Below, in pieces: positions 33,438-41,448 of a stretch of 61,167 bases of DNA (position 1 is its first letter; the number at the start of each line of letters is the position of its first letter). Source of the stretch: Cyclobacteriaceae bacterium (GTDB taxonomy: Bacteria; Bacteroidota; Bacteroidia; Cytophagales; Cyclobacteriaceae). Under the pieces are notes generated by a model. The model was not told where the DNA came from and ran no database searches. It was given only the letters and a program-made list of their open reading frames with translations. The position numbers and the translations under genes are program-made. The stretch is taken from positions 1 through 61,167 of the forward strand of contig JAGQYM010000023.1 in the NCBI GenBank assembly GCA_020436085.1. The letters are read 5' to 3'.

Positions 33438-34154
33438 ATGCCTGCCAAAAAGACATGGTTAATTCTATTGGTGTTTGCTCTTGGAGCGGGTTATGCTCAT
33501 GCGCAAGTGCGCAAGAGTGTAAAGAGTGCCAAGTTCCGCGTGCCTCAGGTATCAAGGAGCAAAGCCAGAATCATGTGCCCCATTTTTGAAACCAGCGAGT
33601 ACCCCTACCAGGGCATTGGTGTGAAAATGGGTGACCCGTTTGCTCTTACTTATAAATTTTATCCAAACAAGAATTGGGCTTTTGCAGCTGACGCGGGTAA
33701 GGCAGCAAGTGGCTTGTACAATAAGTATTACCGGAATCTTTACAATACGTATTTACCCGATACACTTGGTGACAGCAAGACGCTAACCTATCTGGCTCAC
33801 AAGGCTAAAACTGATTGGTTCTTTCAGGCCAAATTTCTTTATCAATGGGACATCTCAAAGGTTTCCAAAGGACTTCAGCTTTACACTGGTCTGGGTTGGC
33901 AATGGCGAAGCACCACACTTACCTACGATTATCTCTATAGGGAGGAAGTGAACGGTGTGGAGTTGGAAAGCCGCTTTGGGAAGTTTGACAGAAACAGATT
34001 CACGCACGGGCCGGTGGCAGTACTAGGCTTTGAATACTCGTATTTCACCATTCCAATTTCTGCTTTTATCGAAGTGGAATGGTTTACCGACACACTATTG
34101 GATCCTGGCTACCAGCGTTTTCAGGGAGGCGTAGGATTGAGATACGTTTTTTAA
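33438..34154 (+). CDS. Predicted outer-membrane beta-barrel protein
   Basis: 238 residues with a signal peptide (WLILLVFALGAGYAHAQ, residues 6-22). The rest shows alternating aromatic/polar strands and ends in GGVGLRYVF, an outer-membrane barrel C-terminus. A -7-like TATATTTG at 33425-33432 ends only five bases before the ATG, so the transcript would be leaderless or nearly so if that box is used. It separates two ABC half-transporter genes and ends one base before the convergent one. The role is unknown. Confidence 0.8.
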   Translation: MPAKKTWLILLVFALGAGYAHAQVRKSVKSAKFRVPQVSRSKARIMCPIFETSEYPYQGIGVKMGDPFALTYKFYPNKNWAFAADAGKAASGLYNKYYRNLYNTYLPDTLGDSKTLTYLAHKAKTDWFFQAKFLYQWDISKVSKGLQLYTGLGWQWRSTTLTYDYLYREEVNGVELESRFGKFDRNRFTHGPVAVLGFEYSYFTIPISAFIEVEWFTDTLLDPGYQRFQGGVGLRYVF

Positions 34155-34155
34155 G

Positions 34156-35943
34156 TTAGTTTTCGACCTCTGCCGATTGTGTTTGCTTCTCGTACAGTTC
34201 TCTGTACACGCCACCCTTAGCAAAAAGACTTTCGTGCGTTCCCTCCTCTATGATTACACCATCATCCAAAACAATGATTTTGTTGGCAAGCTTCGCAGAA
34301 GACACGCGGTGAGAGATAATGATACTCGTCCTTCCTTTCATGATTTTTTTCATGCTGTTGAGGATTGTGTTCTCTGTTTTTGTGTCGACAGCAGATAAGG
34401 CGTCATCGAGGATAAGAATTTTGGGTTCACGCGCCACAGCGCGGGCGATAGACACGCGTTGCTTCTGCCCTCCAGAAAGCGTAATGCCTCTTTCACCGAC
34501 CCTGGTCATGAACTGCTGAGGAAACTCCATGATGTTGTCGTACACGTCAGCATCCTTAGCTGCCTGCTTCACCTTTTCGTCATCGGCATTGGCTATACCA
34601 AATGCGATGTTGTTGTGAATGGTGTCGCTGAACAAAAACACATCTTGAGGAACAAAGCCCATCTGACTCCGCAGTGAGAACAAATGATACTTTTTGATCG
34701 AAACGTCATCAATCAATATCCGACCTTCGGTGGTGTCGTAGAGCCTGCCAATCAGGTTCGCTATTGTACTTTTCCCAGATCCGGTAGTTCCAATAATAGC
34801 AAGTGATTCTCCTGGTTTGATTTCAAAGGAGATGTCTTTGAGTGCAACGATTCCAGTATCAGGATATTTAAAAGTAACGTTGTTAAACTCAATCTTCCCA
34901 TTGATTTCGCGCTCAAGGTTTTCTTCCGAAATGATATCAGTCTTTGTCCTGAGAAATTCGTTGATTCTTTTTTGTGAAGCTTCGGCCCGTTGAACCAAAC
35001 TGCTAGTCCAACCCAGAGATGCTACTGGCCACGTGAGAAGATTGACATAGATGATGAACTCAGCAATGTTACCAAATGTGAGAGCTCCGTCAATTACCTC
35101 AACACCACCAGCATAGACAGCAAGTATGGTACTTAATCCGATCAACCCGGTGATCAAAGGGAAAAACAAAGCCTGAACTCTTGTCAGTTTCAATGACTGC
35201 CTTTTGTATTCATCACTTTCAATTGAAAAATTATTGACCGACTCTTTTTCACGAGTGAATGATTTCAAAACTCTTATTCCTGAAAAGGCTTCTTGAACAA
35301 ACGTGCTCAGCCGCGACTGGCTCTTTTGTATCTCCTCTGATCTGCGCTCGATGATGTTATTAACATAATAAATCGAGAACGACAGGATAGGGAGAGGTAT
35401 TAATGAATACCATGTCAACATCGGGCTGATGCTAAACATGATAGGTATGAGCATCCCAAATAGTGTTACCAACTGCAAGCCATACATGATAGAAGGCCCC
35501 AGATACATTCGCACTCGACCCACGTCTTCAGAAATCCGGTTCATCAGGTCGCCAGTATTGTTTCTTCTGTAGAAGCTCAACGGCAATGACTGATAGTGTT
35601 CAAAGATTTCGTTTTTCAAGTCGTACTCAACCAACCGACTCATAACAATCAGCGTCTGCCTCACGAAGTACAAAAAAATACCCCTAAGCAGGGCCATTAC
35701 CAAAATCAGAACTGCGTAAACGAGAATACCGTAAGCGAACACATCAAAAAAATCACTTTGTACGTTTACTTGTTCGAAAGATTGATACAGTCTGATGTTA
35801 TCGATTACCAAATCGATGGCATGGCGTACCATCTGGGCTGGTAGAATTTGAAAGATGTTGGAAATGACTACAAAAACAGAACCCCAGATAATATGCCACT
35901 TATATTTTAGCAGATATTTATTGAGGTATCGAAGTTCCTTCAT
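34156..35943 (-). CDS. ABC exporter half-transporter with degenerate catalytic site (TM287-like)
   Basis: 595 residues: six membrane helices in ~15-315 and a C-terminal ATPase domain. Walker A is GTTGSGKST, the signature LSGGQ is canonical, the H-loop is ISHRVSS, but the catalytic Glu after Walker B is Asp514 (ILILDDALS). That combination marks the degenerate half (TM287, BmrC type) of heterodimeric exporters. The gene at 31604 has the complementary features, so the two probably form one asymmetric pump although they are transcribed convergently. Confidence 0.9.
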   Translation of the reverse strand: MKELRYLNKYLLKYKWHIIWGSVFVVISNIFQILPAQMVRHAIDLVIDNIRLYQSFEQVNVQSDFFDVFAYGILVYAVLILVMALLRGIFLYFVRQTLIVMSRLVEYDLKNEIFEHYQSLPLSFYRRNNTGDLMNRISEDVGRVRMYLGPSIMYGLQLVTLFGMLIPIMFSISPMLTWYSLIPLPILSFSIYYVNNIIERRSEEIQKSQSRLSTFVQEAFSGIRVLKSFTREKESVNNFSIESDEYKRQSLKLTRVQALFFPLITGLIGLSTILAVYAGGVEVIDGALTFGNIAEFIIYVNLLTWPVASLGWTSSLVQRAEASQKRINEFLRTKTDIISEENLEREINGKIEFNNVTFKYPDTGIVALKDISFEIKPGESLAIIGTTGSGKSTIANLIGRLYDTTEGRILIDDVSIKKYHLFSLRSQMGFVPQDVFLFSDTIHNNIAFGIANADDEKVKQAAKDADVYDNIMEFPQQFMTRVGERGITLSGGQKQRVSIARAVAREPKILILDDALSAVDTKTENTILNSMKKIMKGRTSIIISHRVSSAKLANKIIVLDDGVIIEEGTHESLFAKGGVYRELYEKQTQSAEVEN

Positions 35944-36012
35944 GAAATAAAATTAGCTCGATCTTCTAAAAACGAAAGAATATTACAATGGTTCATTTCA
36001 AACGATTTCGGC

Positions 36013-36044
36013 TTGGAAATAACAGGATAAAAGGGATAGTTTTG
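36013..36044 (+). promoter_or_regulatory. Predicted promoter of leucine dehydrogenase
   Basis: TTG (36013-36015), 21-bp spacer and TAGTTTTG (36037-36044) fit the Bacteroidota sigma-ABfr-type promoter. The ATG is 73 bp downstream, leaving an untranslated leader of roughly 65 nt. Confidence 0.55.
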
Positions 36045-36117
36045 CCCGCCTACTTTCTGTTTCAGGAACCGTTAAAAGCAGGGCAAAAGTAGCCATTCAA
36101 ATCTTAAATCGTACGTC

Positions 36118-37218
36118 ATGGAAATTAAAGAACTGGAGACCACGCTGCTTGAGGGAGTGTTTGCGAAGGCGGCACAATTCGGACACGAACAGATTGTGCA
36201 CTGCTATGATGAGGCCACTGGCCTTCGAGCATTAATTGCTATTCACAATACATCTCTGGGCCCCGCTCTTGGAGGTACGCGCATGTGGAATTATTCTTCG
36301 GAGCAAGAAGCCCTTACAGATGTGCTTCGTCTTTCCAGAGGCATGACCTTCAAGGCAGCGATCAGCGGACTTAACCTCGGTGGCGGTAAGGCGGTGCTTA
36401 TCGGTGATGCAAAGACGATGAAGACTGAGGCGTACCTGAGAAGATTTGGGAAATTTATTCAAAGCCTTGGTGGAAAATACTGGACAGCGGAGGACGTGAA
36501 CATGAAGACTGCCGATATGGAGTACATCGGCATGGAAACAAAATATGTAACAGGTTTGCCTGAGAGCATGGGAGGCGGAGGAGATCCGTCACCAGTGACG
36601 GCTTACGGAACCTATCTCGGCATTAAAGCAACAGCAAAAAAAGTTTTTGGAACAGATAGCCTTAGTGGTAAGACAGTAGGAGTTCAGGGTGTGGGCCAGG
36701 TCGGAAGCTATTTGGTGGAAAGATTGGTGAAAGAGAATGCCAAAGTGGTGATCACTGATTTATTTGAAGACAAAGTAAAAGAGGTAGCCAAGAAATACGG
36801 AGTAGAAACAGTAGCGCAGGATAAGATTTACGATATGGATATGGATATCTATGCACCATGCGCACTTGGTGCAACGCTAAATGATGATACTATTCCAAGA
36901 TTGAAATGTTCAATCGTTGCAGGAGGAGCTAATAATCAATTGAAAGACGAGATCAAGCACGGTTATATGTTGGTGGATAGGAGCATCACCTACGCCCCCG
37001 ACTTTTTGATCAATGCCGGTGGTTTGATAAATGTTTACAACGAATACCTCGGAGGATACAACCGCGAGCGCACATATCAACAGGCGGAAAAAATTTACGA
37101 TACCTGTTTGAACATCCTGAACCTGGCCGAACGTGAAAAGATTACAAGTCAGGAGGCAGCAATACAACTTGCTGAGAAGAGAATGACCGAAGTTGGAAGG
37201 GTGAGAATTCCACGCTAG
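36118..37218 (+). CDS. ldh: Leucine dehydrogenase (Glu/Leu/Phe/Val dehydrogenase family)
   Basis: 366 residues, matching the ~365 of leucine dehydrogenases rather than ~445 of glutamate dehydrogenases. Substrate motif LGGTRMWNY (~47-56), the catalytic Lys in LNLGGGKAVL (~83) and the NAD-binding VGVQGVGQVGSYL (~183-195) are visible. It oxidatively deaminates branched-chain amino acids to 2-oxo acids, or works in reverse for branched-chain fatty-acid precursors. It has its own predicted promoter and is followed by nusB after 71 bp. Confidence 0.93.
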   Translation: MEIKELETTLLEGVFAKAAQFGHEQIVHCYDEATGLRALIAIHNTSLGPALGGTRMWNYSSEQEALTDVLRLSRGMTFKAAISGLNLGGGKAVLIGDAKTMKTEAYLRRFGKFIQSLGGKYWTAEDVNMKTADMEYIGMETKYVTGLPESMGGGGDPSPVTAYGTYLGIKATAKKVFGTDSLSGKTVGVQGVGQVGSYLVERLVKENAKVVITDLFEDKVKEVAKKYGVETVAQDKIYDMDMDIYAPCALGATLNDDTIPRLKCSIVAGGANNQLKDEIKHGYMLVDRSITYAPDFLINAGGLINVYNEYLGGYNRERTYQQAEKIYDTCLNILNLAEREKITSQEAAIQLAEKRMTEVGRVRIPR

Positions 37219-37289
37219 ACAATCTTATCCTGTTTTAAATTCTGCGGCAATACTAGTAGTTTTGCACGCATCACAACGTTCATTGAATA

Positions 37290-38420
37290 ATGCTGAATAG
37301 ACGTACGCTTCGTGTAAAGATTATGCAAAGTCTTTTTGCATTTGAGCAATGCAAGGAAGCGAATCATGAGCTGGCATTAGACTTAATAGATGAACGATTT
37401 GCCCCCGATCTGAACTCAATGGAGTTGCAAGACAAGCCCTTATTAAAAAAAAGAAACAAAGAGGCAAGATCACTTTTTCAAAAAACATTCAAGTCTGAAA
37501 AGGAGAAAGAAAGTGAAGATGCATCGGTCAATGATGCAGTAAAAGAGGCTGTCGCGTTTTACCAGAAGCAGACGAAAAAAGATTTCAGCTATTTTCAAAA
37601 AAACCTGCCCATTGAGGTAGAAAAGATCAATCATTGGTACTACACAGTATTAGGTTTGATTATCGCATTGGCTGAAGCCGGCAAAGTGGACAAGAAATCG
37701 AACCAAACAAATTTTTGGGAAAACAGATTTATAAAAGCACTTCAGCAGGACACCGCTGTTTCGGCAATGTTGTTAAAGCTCAATGCTGGATGGGACAACG
37801 ATAAGAATACCGCGCAAGGTTGGTTCAGAGATGTCGTCAAAGATGACGACACAGTAGCATCCTATGCGAAGGTATCATCACCCACTGTAGAAGAGGACAA
37901 GAGTTTTGTGAAACACCTGCTTAGGAAACTGATTTTTGGTGATACGGTGATCAATGATTTTTTTGTCGAAAGAAATATCAGATGGACTGAAGACAAGGAC
38001 ATTGTGAAGAGTCTGGTGGAGAAAACCATCAAGTCTTTGGATGAATCAGGAGGGATACAACTTCAAAAACTCTCACTGGACTGGGAAGATGATCTGACAT
38101 TCATGAACATATTGTTTGAAGAGACGACCCGGATCGACAAGAATGATAAAGACCTTATTGCAAAAAATACGCGCAACTGGGAGGTTGACAGACTACCTCT
38201 CACCGATCGAATAATAATAGAGATGGCTATTACTGAGCTGATCCATTTTCCTTCGATTCCCGTGAAAGTGAGTATCAATGAATACATAGAGTTGACCAAA
38301 CACTATAGTACGCCCAAGAGTGCAAAGTTTATCAATGGCATACTCGATGTAATCTCAAAGGAGCTCGTGGCGTCGGGCAGAGTAAAAAAGAGCGGCCGCG
38401 GCCTGATTGACAATAAATAG
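37290..38420 (+). CDS. nusB: Transcription antitermination factor NusB, long form
   Basis: 376 residues, against ~140 for the Escherichia coli protein. The first ~20 residues (NRRTLRVKIMQSLFAFEQ) keep the NusB start and the last ~130 (DRIIIEMAITELIHFP, VKVSINEYIELTKHYSTPKSAKFING shortened here as VSINEYIEL and SAKFING) hold the conserved C-terminal core. In between is a ~200-residue charged helical insertion. The long form is common in Bacteroidota. NusB with NusE binds boxA in rRNA leaders. A -7-like TAGTTTTG lies at 37257-37264. First gene of the nusB-coaE run. Confidence 0.93.
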   Translation: MLNRRTLRVKIMQSLFAFEQCKEANHELALDLIDERFAPDLNSMELQDKPLLKKRNKEARSLFQKTFKSEKEKESEDASVNDAVKEAVAFYQKQTKKDFSYFQKNLPIEVEKINHWYYTVLGLIIALAEAGKVDKKSNQTNFWENRFIKALQQDTAVSAMLLKLNAGWDNDKNTAQGWFRDVVKDDDTVASYAKVSSPTVEEDKSFVKHLLRKLIFGDTVINDFFVERNIRWTEDKDIVKSLVEKTIKSLDESGGIQLQKLSLDWEDDLTFMNILFEETTRIDKNDKDLIAKNTRNWEVDRLPLTDRIIIEMAITELIHFPSIPVKVSINEYIELTKHYSTPKSAKFINGILDVISKELVASGRVKKSGRGLIDNK

Positions 38421-38496
38421 TCTTTTTTGGCGAAATGGCCTCAAAATGGACTTTTCGCTATTTCATTGTATCTTTACCGTCCCAAAATTGATGTGT

Positions 38497-38805
38497 ATGA
38501 GTAAAAAGAGCGGTGCATTGATGGCATTTTTATCGGGAGCGGCCCTGGGCGCTATCCTGGGCATTCTGTATGCGCCAGATAAAGGCACCAACACGCGTGA
38601 GAAACTTTCTTATAAGCTGGATAAGTACAAGGATATGCTTGAGCAATTCCTTGATGATCTGATGAAAGGAAAGGAAACACCACTGACCACCGAGGCAAAG
38701 TCGCAAGGAGCCAAGGTGGTGTCTGAGGCGAAGAATAAGGCGGAAAGATTGCTGGAAGATGTAGATGAGTTGTTGTCGCAAATACGCGGAACTGAAAAGA
38801 GTTAA
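38497..38805 (+). CDS. YtxH-domain small membrane protein
   Basis: 102 residues from ATG 38497; an ATG two codons upstream and a longer open frame into nusB exist but the short start gives the normal YtxH layout. An N-terminal glycine/alanine-rich membrane helix (ALMAFLSGAALGAILGILY, residues 6-24) is followed by the YtxH motif APDKGTNTREKL and a coiled, Lys/Glu-rich tail. YtxH-like proteins are stress-related in Bacillus; role here unknown. It lies between nusB and the DUF1573 lipoprotein gene. Confidence 0.85.
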   Translation: MSKKSGALMAFLSGAALGAILGILYAPDKGTNTREKLSYKLDKYKDMLEQFLDDLMKGKETPLTTEAKSQGAKVVSEAKNKAERLLEDVDELLSQIRGTEKS

Positions 38806-38875
38806 TGAATTGTTAATTAGTCCAGCCGGTTGGCTTGACGAGTAGAGAGAACCTATTTTTGTTTTAATAAAATCA

Positions 38876-38882
38876 AAGGAGG
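38876..38882 (+). promoter_or_regulatory. Strong Shine-Dalgarno sequence of the DUF1573 gene
   Basis: AAGGAGG ends four bases before the ATG at 38887. A full Shine-Dalgarno is unusual in this phylum, and the neighbouring genes here lack one, so this gene may be translated at a higher or independently controlled rate. Confidence 0.7.
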
Positions 38883-38886
38883 AATT

Positions 38887-39429
38887 ATGAAAATTGTTAA
38901 TCGTGTCGTTATAGTTGTGCTGGCAGTAGCCGCTTTGGCAAGTTGCAAGGATCGTGCTGCAGAAAAGAGAATTGCTGAATTAGAAGCAAGACTTATGCAA
39001 TTGGAGGGCAATAGCGGAGGAGCCACAGCTACACCAGCAGCAACTCCTGCTGCAACTCCCGCAGCTGAAGAAAAACCTGAAGGCCCACTTCCAGTGATAG
39101 CATTTGAGAAAATGGATCACGATTTCGGGACTATCAAGGAAGGCGAGAAAGTAAGTTATACTTACTCTTTCAAGAACAATGGTGAGGCACCACTGATTAT
39201 TCAAAATGCACAACCTTCATGTGGTTGCACAGTGCCTGAGTGGTCTAAGGAACCTATTCCAGTTGGAGGAACTGGCTTTGTAAAAGCTGAATTCGACAGC
39301 AACGGAAAGCCTAACATTCAAAACAAGACGATTACGGTAACTGCGAACACTTGGCCTAAGGTGACAACATTGCGATTCAAAGCGATGGTAACGCCAAAGG
39401 CAACGGGGGATAACGGTCCGACCAGATAA
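38887..39429 (+). CDS. DUF1573 lipoprotein
   Basis: 180 residues with a lipobox at Cys20 (AALASCKD). A helical segment (residues 25-40), then a Thr-Pro-Ala-Ala repeat linker (~46-60), and a DUF1573 domain with the conserved HDFGTIKEGEKV (~78-90) and the Cys-Gly-Cys of QPSCGCTVPEWS (~112-123). The DUF1573 fold is immunoglobulin-like; the family is common in Bacteroidota envelopes and has no fixed function. A strong Shine-Dalgarno precedes it and a hairpin terminator follows. Confidence 0.9.
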   Translation: MKIVNRVVIVVLAVAALASCKDRAAEKRIAELEARLMQLEGNSGGATATPAATPAATPAAEEKPEGPLPVIAFEKMDHDFGTIKEGEKVSYTYSFKNNGEAPLIIQNAQPSCGCTVPEWSKEPIPVGGTGFVKAEFDSNGKPNIQNKTITVTANTWPKVTTLRFKAMVTPKATGDNGPTR

Positions 39430-39450
39430 CATCTGGTTAATAGAAAGATC

Positions 39451-39489
39451 AAACATCCCAGGCTTTAGCGAGTTTGGGATGTTTGCTTT
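39451..39489 (+). terminator. Terminator after the DUF1573 gene, overlapping the yajC promoter
   Basis: AAACATCCCA (39451-39460) pairs exactly with TGGGATGTTT (39475-39484), followed by a weak T-rich stretch (GCTTTAT). The 3' arm contains the TTTG used as -33 of the predicted yajC promoter, so termination and initiation signals are interleaved. Confidence 0.7.
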
Positions 39490-39505
39490 ATAAGGGATAA
39501 CTTTG
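39473..39505 (+). promoter_or_regulatory. Predicted yajC promoter
   Basis: TTTG (39473-39476), 21-bp spacer, TAACTTTG (39498-39505), 21 bp before the yajC ATG. It gives the yajC-ybbR-coaE part its own start point downstream of the preceding terminator. Confidence 0.55.
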
Positions 39506-39526
39506 CGGCCTAAATTTTAAATCAAA

Positions 39527-39838
39527 ATGACTTATTCAATACTGTTACAAGCGCAGCAAGGTAGTGGCTGGACGTCCATGGTGTTCATGCTTGCTATTGT
39601 GGTTGTGTTTTATTTTTTCATGATCAGGCCGCAGCAAAAGAAAGCCAAAGACCAAAAGAAATTTGTGGACGAGGTAAAGCGTGGTGATTACATCGTGACA
39701 ATTGGTGGTATGCACGGCCGCATTGCTGAACTTGAGGGAGATACTTTTATTCTTGAAGTGGAAAAAGGCGGTAGAATAAAATTCAATAAGTCTGCGATTT
39801 CAATGGAATCGACCAAAGGAATGGCGAACAAAAAATAA
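39527..39838 (+). CDS. yajC: Preprotein translocase subunit YajC
   Basis: 103 residues, normal for YajC. One membrane helix (VFMLAIVVVFYFFMI, ~20-34) followed by the family motif RPQQKKAKDQKKF and the EVKRGDYIVTIGGMHGRI block. It joins SecDF at the SecYEG translocon. It is followed by the YbbR gene 10 bp downstream; the yajC-ybbR-coaE order is common in Bacteroidota. Confidence 0.96.
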   Translation: MTYSILLQAQQGSGWTSMVFMLAIVVVFYFFMIRPQQKKAKDQKKFVDEVKRGDYIVTIGGMHGRIAELEGDTFILEVEKGGRIKFNKSAISMESTKGMANKK

Positions 39839-39848
39839 CCAACCTGAT

Positions 39849-40802
39849 GTGAATCTGTTTCGCGTCATTGTCAACCTGTTTCATTTCAATAGAACCAATT
39901 GGAAAGCAGTCTCTCTTTGTTTTTTGGCAGCAGTTGTCTTTTGGTTCTTCAATGCGCTGAATAAGAGCTACTCAACTAATCTTCGGTTCGCAGTCAATTT
40001 TGATTTTGATGAGCAACGGTATGTGCCCGTTGAGCCATTGCCAAGATCGGTATTTATGAACGTGAGTGGCAACGGCTGGGACTTGCTAAGAAAAAGTCTT
40101 GGATTCAATGTGCCAGACATGAACATTCCGCTTGAGCGACCTACCGAGGTAAAGAAAATTGTTGGTAGCACGTTACCTGCGCTGCTTGCTGGTCAGTTGG
40201 GAAACCTGCAGATCAATCACGTGGTGACAGACACGCTTTACTTGTCTCTTGACCCGAAAGAAAAAAAGAAAGTGAAGGTGACAGTTGATCCACAACAGTT
40301 TGCCTTCGCTGAAGGTTTTGGCAGGCTCAGCCCAGTGGTAGTGTTGCCTGACTCGATAAGCTTAGAGGGACCGAAGAGTGTTCTCGCAAAAGTTCCGGAC
40401 TCTGTTACACTCTCGTTTGAGCCGCGCGCAATAGATAGAAACTATCGAGAAGAGGTGGAGGTAATTGTTCCGAATGGTGAACTATTGAGAAGAGATCCAG
40501 CTGTGGTTGAAGTGATGTTCGAAGTAGTTGAGTGGGTAGAGGTCATCAAGCCGGTGAGACTAGATGTAATTAATGTGCCAGCAGGCGTCAGGGCCAATCT
40601 GGTGAAGGACAGTGTAAGCTGTGTGATCAAAGTTCCGCGGTCGCAGGCTCAAGATTTTGCAAATGCCAATGAGGGTGAGTTGGCCATACTAAACCTAAAG
40701 GGTGTTAGGCGCGGAGATAATAAGATGCTTCCAGAGGTCATCGGACTGCCAGGTCATGTGCAGTTGGTACGCGTGGATTCGGTCAACCTGCGGCTCTACT
40801 AA
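39849..40802 (+). CDS. YbbR/CdaR-like domain protein, membrane-anchored
   Basis: 317 residues starting at GTG 39849; the ATG at 39847 is out of frame and meets TGA at once. One N-terminal membrane helix (ISLCFLAAVVFWFFNAL region, residues ~20-36), then tandem YbbR-type beta domains (residues ~45-120, 130-210, 225-310) exposed outside the cytoplasm. In Firmicutes CdaR regulates the cyclic-di-AMP synthase; no CdaA-type gene is adjacent here, so I name only the fold. It sits between yajC and coaE. Confidence 0.85.
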   Translation: MNLFRVIVNLFHFNRTNWKAVSLCFLAAVVFWFFNALNKSYSTNLRFAVNFDFDEQRYVPVEPLPRSVFMNVSGNGWDLLRKSLGFNVPDMNIPLERPTEVKKIVGSTLPALLAGQLGNLQINHVVTDTLYLSLDPKEKKKVKVTVDPQQFAFAEGFGRLSPVVVLPDSISLEGPKSVLAKVPDSVTLSFEPRAIDRNYREEVEVIVPNGELLRRDPAVVEVMFEVVEWVEVIKPVRLDVINVPAGVRANLVKDSVSCVIKVPRSQAQDFANANEGELAILNLKGVRRGDNKMLPEVIGLPGHVQLVRVDSVNLRLY

Positions 40803-40820
40803 ACCGCCTAAACTGCACCT

Positions 40821-41420
40821 ATGAGCAAGCCTCTTGAAATTGGAATCACTGGTGGCATTGGCTCAGGCAAGAGCTTGATTTGCAGGATTTTTGGTTGCCT
40901 CGGAATTCCCTTATACGATGCTGACAGCCGAGCGAAAAATCTAATGACCACTGATAGAATACTGGTCGATCAAATCCGGCAAGAATTCGGAAACTTGTCG
41001 TATGATAGCATGGGAAGGCTTAACAGAGAACACCTAAGAAAGGCCTTTAGCGACCCAGGCGAGATAAAGAAACTGAACAAACTAGTGCATCCACGAGTGG
41101 CTGAAGACTATGCCAAGTGGGTGAATAAACACAACGAGGCTAAATATGTTATAAAGGAGGCAGCACTGCTCATAGAGTCCGGGTCTGCCCAAAACCTTAA
41201 TCAGTTAATAGTCGTATCTGCACCCAAATCACTTCGCCTACAACGAGTACTAAAAAGAGACCCTCAGCGAACCCCACAGGAAGTAGAGAACATCATGATG
41301 AACCAAATGAGCGAAGAAGAGAAAATGGCTAGAGCTGACTTTATTATTGTTAATGATGAGACACGTCTTGTAATACCTCAGGTGTTGGAATTACATGGAC
41401 GGTTCAATGTGATGAACTAA
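40821..41420 (+). CDS. coaE: Dephospho-CoA kinase
   Basis: 199 residues, the family's usual length. P-loop GITGGIGSGKS at residues 8-18, then DADSRAKNLM (~33-42) and the lid/adenine motif HPRVAEDYAKW (~90). It phosphorylates dephospho-CoA to give CoA, the last step of CoA synthesis. It begins 18 bp after the YbbR gene and is followed 28 bp later by the RND efflux operon. Confidence 0.95.
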   Translation: MSKPLEIGITGGIGSGKSLICRIFGCLGIPLYDADSRAKNLMTTDRILVDQIRQEFGNLSYDSMGRLNREHLRKAFSDPGEIKKLNKLVHPRVAEDYAKWVNKHNEAKYVIKEAALLIESGSAQNLNQLIVVSAPKSLRLQRVLKRDPQRTPQEVENIMMNQMSEEEKMARADFIIVNDETRLVIPQVLELHGRFNVMN

Positions 41421-41448
41421 TTTTTTGTTTCCCTTATTCTAGTTGCTG

